A DNA stretch of 21,218 bases from an uncultured Eubacteriales bacterium (lineage in GTDB: Bacteria > Bacillota > Clostridia > Christensenellales > DTU072): positions 1 through 21,218 of the forward strand of contig CACXDF010000067.1 of NCBI GenBank assembly GCA_902766325.1, read 5' to 3'. The number at the start of each line of letters is the position of its first letter. The first letter of the stretch is position 1. The position numbers were made by a program, and so were the translations under genes. Below the pieces are notes generated by a model. The model saw nothing but the letters and a program-made list of their open reading frames with translations. It had not been told where the DNA came from and made no database searches. Positions 14,702 to 21,218 of the stretch are shown here, in pieces.

Positions 14702-16392
14702 CGAACAGAAAACAAATTCTTGCCGCCGCGCTTGATTTCGACGGAATTTCTCAACAGGAGATCGCCGACATGATCACGATCCCCGCAGACGCCTCGAAAG
14801 GAGACTATTGTTTGCCTTGCTTCAAACTCGCGAAAACGCTCCGGAAAAGTCCGGTACAGATCGCGGAAGAAGCGGCGGGCCGTTTGACCTGCCTTCCGCC
14901 GCCCTTTAAGAAAGCGGAAGCCGTGAACGGGTATCTTAACTTTTTCGTAGACACGGCGGACTGTGCGAAACAGGTCCTTACCGAGATCGAAAAGAAAGGC
15001 GCTTCTTACGGTGACAGCGACGAAGGAGAGGGCAAGACCGTATGTATCGACTATTCTTCCATTAATATTGCCAAGCCCTTCCATATCGGCCATCTTTGCA
15101 CCACCGTGATCGGCGGCGCGCTGTACCGTATCTATAAAAAACTCGGGTACACCCCCGTAGGAATCAATCACCTCGGCGACTGGGGTACCCAATTCGGTAA
15201 GCTGATCGTCGCTTTCAAAAAGTGGTCGAGCGAAGAAGCTCTTCATGAAAAGGGCATGACCGAACTTACGTCCATTTACGTTCGTTTCCACACCGAAGCG
15301 GAGACCGATCCCACGCTTGAAGATCAGGCGCGCGCTTGGTTCAAGAAGATCGAAGACGGAGATGAAGAAGCCCTTCGGCTTTATAACCTTTTTAAAGAGA
15401 TCACTTTGAAAGAAGTCGAAAAGACTTATAAGAGACTGAAGATCAAGTTCGACAGTTATAACGGCGAGGCTTTTTATAACGACAAGATGCAACCTGTTCT
15501 GGACGAACTGAAAGAAAAAGGGTTGTTAAAAAAGGACGACGGCGCGGAAATAGTCGACCTATCGGACGACGGTATGCCCCCGTGCTTGCTCGTTAAGGCC
15601 GACGGCGCGACTTTATACGCCACGCGCGATCTTGCCGCGGCTTATTATCGCAAGAAGACGTACGACTTTTATAAGAGCTTATACGTCGTCGCTTATCAAC
15701 AGAATCTTCACTTCCGTCAGGTCTTTAAGGTGCTCGAAAAGCTGGGTAAAGAGTGGGCGAAAGACTGCGTGCACGTCGCATTCGGCATGGTCAGCATGGA
15801 GTCCGGCGCCATGAGCACCCGTAAAGGGAAGGTCATCTATCTGGAAGACGTCCTCAATAAAGCCGTGGAAAAAAGTTATGAGATCATCAACGAAAAGAGT
15901 CCGCAATTGGAGAATAAAGAAGAGACTGCCGAAATGGTAGGCGTAGGCGCCGTCATCTTCAGCGTCCTGTATAATAATCGTATCAAGGACATCGTTTTTT
16001 CTTACGACAAAGTGCTTAATTTCGACGGTGAGACCGGCCCGTACGTGCAGTACACCAACGCGCGCTGTCTCAGTGTCCTCAATAAGGTAGGCAAGTGCGA
16101 CGCCGTTCCCGATTTTTCGGCCGTGGATAACGCCGAAGGACAAGCCGTTATCGCTCTTTTAGAGCGCTTTCCGTCCGTTTTACGCGAGTCTGTCGAAAAG
16201 TACGAGCCATGCTGTATCGGTCGGTTTTTGGTCGATCTGTGCAAGAGTTATAACCGCTTCTATCTCGTCCATCGTATCACGGGCGAAGCGGAACAGGTAA
16301 AGAAGGCTCGCGCCATGCTGACAAACGCCGTTCATACCGTGCTGGAAGAGGGACTGCGTCTGATGGGTATCGACGCGCCAAAGAAGATGTAA
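14698..16392 (+). CDS. argS: Arginyl-tRNA synthetase
   Basis: This 564-residue class I synthetase charges tRNA-Arg. The N-terminal additional domain covers about residues 1-105. HIGH is at 129-132, in the conserved SSINIAKPFHIGHLCTT context, followed by NHLGDWGTQFGKL. MSTRKG stands for the KMSKS loop in SMESGAMSTRKGKV. The DALR-type anticodon-binding C-terminus begins near FDGETGPYVQYTNAR. The start ATG overlaps the recF stop. No strong ribosome binding site is close (AGGA 13 bases away), so translation probably depends on coupling to recF. An in-frame upward extension to 14623 lies wholly inside recF and is not needed by homology. Confidence 0.96.
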   Translation: MTNRKQILAAALDFDGISQQEIADMITIPADASKGDYCLPCFKLAKTLRKSPVQIAEEAAGRLTCLPPPFKKAEAVNGYLNFFVDTADCAKQVLTEIEKKGASYGDSDEGEGKTVCIDYSSINIAKPFHIGHLCTTVIGGALYRIYKKLGYTPVGINHLGDWGTQFGKLIVAFKKWSSEEALHEKGMTELTSIYVRFHTEAETDPTLEDQARAWFKKIEDGDEEALRLYNLFKEITLKEVEKTYKRLKIKFDSYNGEAFYNDKMQPVLDELKEKGLLKKDDGAEIVDLSDDGMPPCLLVKADGATLYATRDLAAAYYRKKTYDFYKSLYVVAYQQNLHFRQVFKVLEKLGKEWAKDCVHVAFGMVSMESGAMSTRKGKVIYLEDVLNKAVEKSYEIINEKSPQLENKEETAEMVGVGAVIFSVLYNNRIKDIVFSYDKVLNFDGETGPYVQYTNARCLSVLNKVGKCDAVPDFSAVDNAEGQAVIALLERFPSVLRESVEKYEPCCIGRFLVDLCKSYNRFYLVHRITGEAEQVKKARAMLTNAVHTVLEEGLRLMGIDAPKKM

Positions 16393-16422
16393 TAAAAACC
16401 GCAAAGTAATTCAGAGGTTATT

Positions 16423-17220
16423 ATGATAGAAACGCACACTCATTCCTTTTTTTCCTTCGACGGAAAGGCCGATATCACGGATATGATAAAGAGGGCGCAG
16501 GAACTCGGCGTAGAGTATTATTGCGTCACAGATCACTTTGATTATGATTATTCGTTGCTTCCGGAGTATCAGCATATCCGTCAGATCGATCTCCCCGGGT
16601 ATCTCGCTCGGATGAAAGAATTGAAAAAGGAGTATCCGTTTTTTCATATCGGGTGCGAACTCGGATTCAGTAAGGGAGCCGTTCCGTTATATCAGAAACT
16701 TCCGTTTGAAGAATTCGACAGCGTTTTGAATTCCGTTCATACCGTCGGTCCGTACGACGCGTACAACCCGAAATTCTTTGTCGGAAAAGAAAAACATGAA
16801 GCCTACAAAATGTATCTGGACGCCATCAGACAGAGCCTTGAGGCGCCTTATCCGTACAATACGGTGACCCATATCGGTTACGTGCGTAAAAACGCCCCTT
16901 ATGCGGATACGAATCTGTATTACGACGAATTCAAAGAAGAACTGGACGGTATTTTAAAGCGTATCGTAGAACTCGATAAAACGCTTGAGATCAATACGAA
17001 ATTAGACGGCGACCGATTTATGCCCGAAAAAGAAGTGCTTGAACGTTACTACGCTTTCGGCGGCAGAAAGATATCTTTTGCCAGCGACTCGCACGAGCCG
17101 AGTCGTCTCGGACATAATTTTGACAAAGTGGAAAAAATGGCGGCGGAAGTCGGGTTCGATCATTGGACGGTTTTCAAAAAACAAAAGCCGTATTCTATTC
17201 CGTTTGGGTCTCGCTGCTAA
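16423..17220 (+). CDS. hisK: Histidinol-phosphatase, PHP family (HisK/HisJ type)
   Basis: This 265-residue PHP metal-dependent phosphatase is of the size and motif order of Gram-positive histidinol-phosphatases, which remove phosphate from histidinol phosphate. Metal ligands visible are H5 and H7 (ETHTHS), D37 and H38 (VTDHFD), E79 (GCELGFS), H106 (NSVH), H150 (THIGY), and D222 and H224 (ASDSH). AGAGG (16413-16417) is five bases before the ATG. No other histidine-pathway gene is nearby, so this could be another PHP phosphoesterase; the name rests on overall resemblance. The last 26 bases overlap the end of the convergent lipoprotein gene. Confidence 0.82.
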   Translation: MIETHTHSFFSFDGKADITDMIKRAQELGVEYYCVTDHFDYDYSLLPEYQHIRQIDLPGYLARMKELKKEYPFFHIGCELGFSKGAVPLYQKLPFEEFDSVLNSVHTVGPYDAYNPKFFVGKEKHEAYKMYLDAIRQSLEAPYPYNTVTHIGYVRKNAPYADTNLYYDEFKEELDGILKRIVELDKTLEINTKLDGDRFMPEKEVLERYYAFGGRKISFASDSHEPSRLGHNFDKVEKMAAEVGFDHWTVFKKQKPYSIPFGSRC

Positions 17221-18763
17221 AGTATTTTATCGCAATCGCGGTATTATCCAGAGTTATTTTATTTTCCAATCTTGCGGGAAGAACTATCTCGGTTACGGCC
17301 GTGCCGTTGAGCGCGGACGACGATATCTCCTGCAACGAAGAGTTTTTTCCGACAATAAATTCTTTTAATGCGTCGCACCCCGAGTACGCTTCGGCATAGA
17401 CGCGTTTTACGCTGTTCGGCAAGACGACCGAATGAAGAGACTTGCAATTCAGAAATGCTTTTTCGTTGACGATCTCTAAGGTGCCCGGTAAAACGACGTT
17501 ATCCAGTAACAGACATCCGGAGAAGCATCCCTCGTCCAGAGTTATGACGTGATCGGGCAATACGACCGATTCGAGCAGGGGGCAATTAAAGAAAGCGAAC
17601 ACGTCGAGGTTATCCCGCAAATTGCCCGCTTCGAAGATCGCATTTTTCAGTTTTCCGCAGTTTGAAAAAGCGCGCGCGATGCGTAACGTGTAGGTCGATG
17701 GAATATAGACGGACGTTATTTCGGAATTGGAGAACGTGCCGTTGATCATTTCTCGAACGGGCAGACCGTTATGCGCGGAAGGCAGGACGATATCTCCCGT
17801 AAGACGGGCAACGTCATCTACGCCTAATACGTAATACGGGTTACCGTAGTTATCTGTTTTTTCGGTAAAGATAAAATAAGAATCCGGCGTCGCGTCGGCG
17901 GCGTTATTATTCGCCCAGGCGGCGTATAAGGTCATATCTTTCGAGATGACGTAATGCTTGTTCCAGTTGTAATAAGAAGTCGCGTTTTCGTCCGTGCACC
18001 AACCGAGGAAAACGTATCCATCCCGCACGGGAGATGCTGTCGGGCGGTAAAAGACGTTTTCTACGGTTCCTTTTTGCGACGGATATGCCTCTCCGCCGCG
18101 CGTATCGAAATCGATCGTATATTCGATGACGGTATCGTTATATTCGTATTGCGTATAGACCTTAAGGTCCTCTGTTATATTCGATAGGTATTCCTGCGTC
18201 AGGTCGTGCGGAACTTCGTTTTCGTCGTAATAGACCCATTTGGAAGAAACGATAGTCCTTACGTGACCTTCGCGGTCGTTCTGTTGCGCATAAAAAGCCG
18301 GTATTTCCGGCACTTCATCCATAGGAATGTGTTCGCCGTCTTTTACGATGCAGGACGTGAGCGTTTTGGTGATGTTCCCGTCTTTCAGAACAAAATAGAC
18401 GGTGTGGTCGCTCCTTATCGTCTCGATGGTGTATTGTTTATACTTGGAGATATCTTTGTTTTTGACTTTTCCCGTCAGACGAATAATGACCGTATAGGTC
18501 TTTTCCGCGCTCAGTTTGACCGTTCTGTTATTCGCGACGGCAATAGAGCGGTTATTTTCGTCGTAGACGTTAACGGTAAGCTGAAGATCGTACGCTTCTC
18601 TGTAAGTCTCGAAATCGGTAACGCTGTATTGCAAAGTGTATTCGCCCGCGGGGACGTTTTTGACGTCTTCGGCGACGATCGTCAATTCTTTCGGACCTTT
18701 TGTGCAACCGCATAGCGCGATCATACACAATATCAGTAATAAAAACAAGCGCGTCTTTTTCAT
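17195..18763 (-). CDS. Surface lipoprotein with Listeria-Bacteroides repeat and BspA-type leucine-rich repeats
   Basis: This 522-residue protein has a lipoprotein signal (MKKTRLFLLLILCMIALCGC), lipidated at C20. A beta-rich region follows (25-200). Then comes a Listeria-Bacteroides repeat (about 213-283, with IDFDTRGG, DGYVFLGW and MTLYAAWA). Last are BspA/LRR_5 repeats (about 320-505, repeats of the VVLP...F.NC..L type). The protein should sit on the outer face of the membrane and bind partners or matrix; no enzyme domain is seen. The ATG at 18763 is chosen because it begins the signal peptide; an in-frame extension to 19006 would bury that signal and cover the DnaA-box region. No ribosome binding site precedes it, and the -10 is only ten bases upstream. 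The stop lies within the PHP gene. Confidence 0.86.
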   Translation of the reverse strand: MKKTRLFLLLILCMIALCGCTKGPKELTIVAEDVKNVPAGEYTLQYSVTDFETYREAYDLQLTVNVYDENNRSIAVANNRTVKLSAEKTYTVIIRLTGKVKNKDISKYKQYTIETIRSDHTVYFVLKDGNITKTLTSCIVKDGEHIPMDEVPEIPAFYAQQNDREGHVRTIVSSKWVYYDENEVPHDLTQEYLSNITEDLKVYTQYEYNDTVIEYTIDFDTRGGEAYPSQKGTVENVFYRPTASPVRDGYVFLGWCTDENATSYYNWNKHYVISKDMTLYAAWANNNAADATPDSYFIFTEKTDNYGNPYYVLGVDDVARLTGDIVLPSAHNGLPVREMINGTFSNSEITSVYIPSTYTLRIARAFSNCGKLKNAIFEAGNLRDNLDVFAFFNCPLLESVVLPDHVITLDEGCFSGCLLLDNVVLPGTLEIVNEKAFLNCKSLHSVVLPNSVKRVYAEAYSGCDALKEFIVGKNSSLQEISSSALNGTAVTEIVLPARLENKITLDNTAIAIKYFSSETQTE

Positions 18764-18773
18764 GATCGGTTTT

Positions 18774-18802
18774 ATTATACAAAAAACAGCGTCAAAAGTA
18801 AA
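18774..18802 (-). promoter_or_regulatory. Promoter giving a probable leaderless lipoprotein mRNA
   Basis: On the minus strand, TTTACT (18802-18797) and a perfect TATAAT (18779-18774) are 17 bases apart. Only ten bases separate the -10 from the ATG at 18763, so transcription should begin within about 0-5 bases of the start codon. Confidence 0.6.
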
Positions 18803-18885
18803 CCGTTTACGAAAATCAGGATACTTTTTACAGGTTGTTTTCATATCCTTCGTTTTGTATCGAAAGCAACAAAACGCCTCGATGA

Positions 18886-19000
18886 TGTGGACAAAGGGGA
18901 ATAAATGTGGATAACATTGTATAATTGTGGATAACTGCGCCGTTTTACCCGTGCAAAACGGCGCCTTAGCCCTGAAAAAGGGTTCCCTAACGGTGGATAA
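18886..19000 (-). other. DnaA-box array (three phased boxes plus one near-box)
   Basis: On the plus strand the 9-mers are TGTGGACAA (18886-18894), TGTGGATAA (18906-18914), TGTGGATAA (18926-18934) and GGTGGATAA (18992-19000). The second and third are the exact complement of the DnaA consensus TTATCCACA; the first and last differ at one base each. The first three start exactly 20 bases apart in one orientation, about two helical turns. The array lies in the 357-base gap between the lipoprotein gene and paaK. It fits a DnaA-binding module: an origin, a titration site or a replication-linked regulator. Confidence 0.65.
18937..18964. repeat. Perfect 10-bp GC-rich hairpin inside the DnaA-box region
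   Basis: GCGCCGTTTT (18937-18946) and AAAACGGCGC (18955-18964) pair perfectly around an 8-base loop, between the third DnaA box and the near-box. A T-run does not follow directly. A second weaker stem (CCCT with AGGG, about 18970-18983) lies next to it. Confidence 0.6.
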
Positions 19001-19052
19001 AATCATTATTTTTATTTATGCAAACAAATCCTTAAAATTATAAAAAAATAAA
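19001..19052. other. Highly AT-rich tract next to the DnaA boxes
   Basis: By direct count, 46 of these 52 bases are A or T, starting immediately after the last DnaA-like 9-mer. Such a tract beside a DnaA-box array is the expected form of a DNA-unwinding element, though it also lies just upstream of the paaK promoter. Confidence 0.45.
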
Positions 19053-19060
19053 ACGCACGT

Positions 19061-19090
19061 TTGACACGCGCGCGTGAACAATGATAAAAT
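19061..19090 (+). promoter_or_regulatory. paaK promoter with a 12-bp palindrome in the spacer
   Basis: A perfect TTGACA (19061-19066) and TAAAAT (19085-19090) are 18 bases apart. CACGCGCGCGTG (19065-19076), a perfect 12-bp palindrome, overlaps the end of the -35 and is well placed for a repressor. GGAG (19112-19115) is five bases before the ATG. Confidence 0.7.
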
Positions 19091-19120
19091 AAATAGAACC
19101 TTATTTATATTGGAGTTAAT

Positions 19121-20428
19121 ATGAAGTACTATCAGCCCGAGAAAGAATGCGCCTCCGTCGAAGAAATTCGCGCATGGCAAAGTGAAAAGCTTGTCAAACA
19201 GGTCAAACACGCGTACGATAACGTCCCTTACTATCGCGATCTTATGGATAAACAAGGCGTTAAGCCCGAAGATATCCGTTCGATAGACGATCTGCATAAA
19301 TTACCTTTTATTTCAAAGTACGATCTTCGCGAAGCCTATCCTTACGGTTTTTTAGCCGTTGACAAGTCAGAAGTCGTACGCATTCACTCTACGAGCGGTA
19401 CGACGGGCAGAAGAGTGATCGCGTTTTATACTCAACACGATGTCGATCTGTGGGAAGAGTGTTGTGCTCGCGCCATCGTTGCAGCGGGCGGAGACAAAAA
19501 CGACGTCGTTCAGGTGGCCTATGGGTATGGACTTTTTACCGGCGGCGCAGGTCTGCACGGCGGCTCCCATAAAGTAGGATCTATGACCCTGCCTATGTCC
19601 AGCGGCAATACCGAAAGACAGATCCAATTCATGCAGGACTTGGGTTCGACCATTCTTTGCTGTACGCCTTCTTACGCCGCTTACATCGGAGAAGTACTTA
19701 AGAATATGGGATTGGAACCCAATAAAGATATCCATCTGAAAGCCGGTATCTTCGGCGCCGAACCGTGGACGGAAGAAATGCGTCGCGGGATCGAAAAGTC
19801 GCTCGGTATCAAGGCGTACGACATTTACGGACTGACCGAGATCAGCGGCCCCGGCGTTGCCTTCGAGTGCAGCGAACAAAAGGGGATGCATATCAATGAA
19901 GATCATTTTATTGCCGAGATCATCAATCCGGAAACGGGAGAAGTGCTCCCCGAAGGAACGAAGGGCGAATTGGTCTTCACCTGTCTCGATAAAGAAGCAT
20001 TCCCCATGATCCGTTATCGCACCAGGGATATATGCGTTCTGAAGCGGGAAAAATGTTCTTGCGGCAGAACATTCATAAAGATGGCCAAGCCGATGGGTCG
20101 TTCGGACGATATGCTTATTATTCGCGGCGTCAACGTGTTCCCGTCGCAGATCGAGACTGTACTTTTGGAACAAGGTTATCAGCCGAACTATCGTATCGAA
20201 GTCGATCGCGTCGACAATAACGATACGCTGGACGTCTTCGTAGAGGTCACTTCGGATGATATTTCGGATACGGTCAAGGATATCACGGTTAAAGAAAAAG
20301 AACTGGCTATGGCCATCCGTAACATGATCGGTATCGGCGCAAAGATCCATCTCGTTCCCATCGGTTCTATCGAAAGAAGCGAAGGGAAGGCCAAGAGAGT
20401 CATCGACAGAAGAAAACTCATAGACTGA
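19121..20428 (+). CDS. paaK: Phenylacetate-CoA ligase family (AMP-forming aryl-CoA synthetase)
   Basis: This 435-residue adenylate-forming enzyme converts an aryl acetate, ATP and CoA to the aryl-acetyl-CoA. Motifs are the P-loop STSGTTG (90-96), YGLTE, YRTRD, GRSDDMLIIRGVNVFPSQIE at the hinge to the C-terminal domain, and the catalytic lysine region EGKAKR (423-425). Length and motifs are typical. In anaerobic Firmicutes and archaea such ligases often sit with indolepyruvate ferredoxin oxidoreductase (iorAB) and an ACT protein, handling aryl acids from aromatic amino-acid fermentation. Here the ACT gene follows directly, but iorAB is not in the window. The gene has its own strong promoter. 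Confidence 0.92.
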   Translation: MKYYQPEKECASVEEIRAWQSEKLVKQVKHAYDNVPYYRDLMDKQGVKPEDIRSIDDLHKLPFISKYDLREAYPYGFLAVDKSEVVRIHSTSGTTGRRVIAFYTQHDVDLWEECCARAIVAAGGDKNDVVQVAYGYGLFTGGAGLHGGSHKVGSMTLPMSSGNTERQIQFMQDLGSTILCCTPSYAAYIGEVLKNMGLEPNKDIHLKAGIFGAEPWTEEMRRGIEKSLGIKAYDIYGLTEISGPGVAFECSEQKGMHINEDHFIAEIINPETGEVLPEGTKGELVFTCLDKEAFPMIRYRTRDICVLKREKCSCGRTFIKMAKPMGRSDDMLIIRGVNVFPSQIETVLLEQGYQPNYRIEVDRVDNNDTLDVFVEVTSDDISDTVKDITVKEKELAMAIRNMIGIGAKIHLVPIGSIERSEGKAKRVIDRRKLID

Positions 20429-20442
20429 ATCGGGAGGTAAAT

Positions 20443-20832
20443 ATGAGAATCAAACAAGTATCCGTTATGGTAGAAAACAAATCCGGGAAGCTGGCCGAAG
20501 CAACGGGTTTTTTGGCAAGTAAAGACATTAATTTGCGCGCTCTCTCCATCGCCGATACGCAAAATTACGGTATTTTGCGTATCATCGTAGACGATCCCGA
20601 AAAGGCGGCGCACCTCTTGCTCGAAGCCGGATATCTGACCAAGATCACCGAAGTGCTTTCCGTCGCCGTGCCCGATTGTCCGGGCGGTATGGACAAGATC
20701 GTCCGTAAGTTGTCTGCCGGCGGTATCGGTATCGAATATGCGTACGCTTTCCCCGCGCTCGAACCCGGAACGGCTTATATGATCCTGCGCGTCGATAATA
20801 ATGATAAGGCGGAAGCTATCCTCAACTCTTAA
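20443..20832 (+). CDS. Tandem ACT-domain protein
   Basis: This 129-residue protein is made of two ACT domains (about residues 1-66 and 68-129). The first begins IKQVSVMVENKSGKLAEATGFLASKDINLRA, the classic ACT opening with the ligand-contacting loop NKSGKL. It has no catalytic domain, so it is a small-molecule sensor, presumably for an amino acid. GGGAGG (20432-20437) is five bases before the ATG, and the gap from paaK is 14 bases, so the two form an operon. In other Firmicutes the same pair occurs, suggesting that it senses an aromatic amino acid and modulates the pathway; that link is inferred from context. Confidence 0.88.
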   Translation: MRIKQVSVMVENKSGKLAEATGFLASKDINLRALSIADTQNYGILRIIVDDPEKAAHLLLEAGYLTKITEVLSVAVPDCPGGMDKIVRKLSAGGIGIEYAYAFPALEPGTAYMILRVDNNDKAEAILNS

Positions 20833-20843
20833 TAATAATCATT

Positions 20844-21218
20844 ATGCAACATTTACGCTTCATACAATACAGAGCCGAAGAACTTGCGTTCCGCAGGAAT
20901 AACGATATCGGCCCCGAAAAACATAACTTTCAGATCTCGCCGCAGATCAAAGTCGAATTGAAGATAGATAAAGAAAACTACTTTATCATCATGACGGCCA
21001 AAGTGGAAAGCACGGAAGAAAAGCCTTCTCCGTTCGACTTCTGCGTCAAACTGTTCGGCCACTTTGTGATCGTCGAAAAAACGGATATCGAGACCCTGCG
21101 CCAAGAGGGAAGCAACTTTTTGTATCCATACCTGCGCGCGGCGGTCAGTAATTTGGTCTCGAACGCCAATATGCCTCCGTACTTCTTGCCGATCATCGAT
21201 ATGAGCCTGACTCCCGCC
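20844..21218 (+). CDS. SecB-like chaperone family protein (partial, runs off window)
   Basis: An open frame of 125 codons begins at the ATG 20844 and continues past the window edge. The first residues are MQHLRFIQYRAEELAFRRN. The SecB-superfamily signature is in the second half: FLYPYLRAAVSNLVSNANMPPYFLPIIDM, in line with the YPYxRxxxxxLxxxxgxPPxxLPPI segment of SecB proteins. SecB itself delivers unfolded precursors to SecA in Gram-negatives; Gram-positive SecB-like proteins are less studied, and some act as chaperones of toxin-antitoxin pairs. It starts 11 bases after the ACT gene and has no Shine-Dalgarno sequence (the gap is TAATAATCATT), so it may rely on ribosomes finishing the ACT gene. 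A toxin or antitoxin neighbour would lie outside the window. Confidence 0.7.
   Translation, partial: MQHLRFIQYRAEELAFRRNNDIGPEKHNFQISPQIKVELKIDKENYFIIMTAKVESTEEKPSPFDFCVKLFGHFVIVEKTDIETLRQEGSNFLYPYLRAAVSNLVSNANMPPYFLPIIDMSLTPA

Noticed and set aside
18920..18925. TATAAT between DnaA boxes 2 and 3 as a promoter
   Set aside because: No -35 element is found at 15-19 bases upstream, and the hexamer is easily produced in this AT-rich DNA.
18764..19006. In-frame N-terminal extension of the lipoprotein to 19006
   Set aside because: It would place the lipoprotein signal peptide 81 residues inside the protein and run through the DnaA boxes, and it has no ribosome binding site.
18886..19052. Calling the DnaA-box region a definite oriC
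   Set aside because: No dnaA or dnaN is present, gene strands do not switch at the site, and GC skew could not be computed, so it is left as a candidate.
19367..20350. Long minus-strand frame opposite paaK, and similar ones opposite the phosphoesterase (8586-9560), rlmA (9541-10317) and recF/argS (14506-15492)
   Set aside because: They are antisense to clear genes, lack recognisable domains and ribosome binding sites, and are explained by codon bias of the true strand.

Overview
The window reads as chromosomal DNA of an endospore-forming Gram-positive lineage, most likely an uncultured gut-type member of class Clostridia. The evidence is a SipL-like spore-coat protein (SPOCS-type repeats plus a C-terminal LysM) divergent from veg, Bacillus-type ribosome binding sites and sigma-A promoters, a sigma-E-like promoter, a lipoprotein with BspA-type leucine-rich repeats, and a PaaK/ACT-domain pair. 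A precise family cannot be assigned from sequence alone. There is no rRNA, tRNA, insertion sequence, CRISPR array or prophage gene.

Layout. At 1-149 (minus) is the start of a membrane protein cut by the window edge. At 387-9599 lies an accessory block rich in hydrolases: a divergent PI-PLC-like protein, a membrane-anchored M20 peptidase, two paralogous serine hydrolases (3060-4628 and 6744-8270) and a membrane-anchored metallophosphoesterase. The sporulation gene sipL (minus) and veg (plus) sit between the two serine hydrolases. rlmA, encoding a 23S rRNA methyltransferase, follows the phosphoesterase directly, and a small three-helix membrane protein converges on it.

From 10842 to 17220 is a co-directional housekeeping run: smpB, metY, metA, recF, argS and a histidinol-phosphatase-type PHP gene. 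metA carries Glu at residue 111, which predicts use of acetyl-CoA. It therefore makes the O-acetylhomoserine that MetY uses, so the two genes form a two-step route from homoserine to homocysteine. recF starts with TTG and overlaps argS by 4 bases (ATGA). It is not next to dnaA, dnaN or gyrB.

At 17195-18763 (minus) is a BspA-like lipoprotein. Its strong promoter lies so close to the start codon that the mRNA is probably leaderless. The gap between it and paaK (18764-19120) holds the most striking non-coding signal. Three DnaA-box-like 9-mers lie in the same orientation at exactly 20-base steps (18886, 18906, 18926). A near-box follows at 18992, with a perfect 10-bp hairpin between, and then a stretch with 46 A/T in 52 bases. 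This has the form of a replication-origin or DnaA-binding module, but no dnaA is visible. The window ends with paaK, a two-ACT-domain protein, and the start of a SecB-like chaperone gene cut by the edge.
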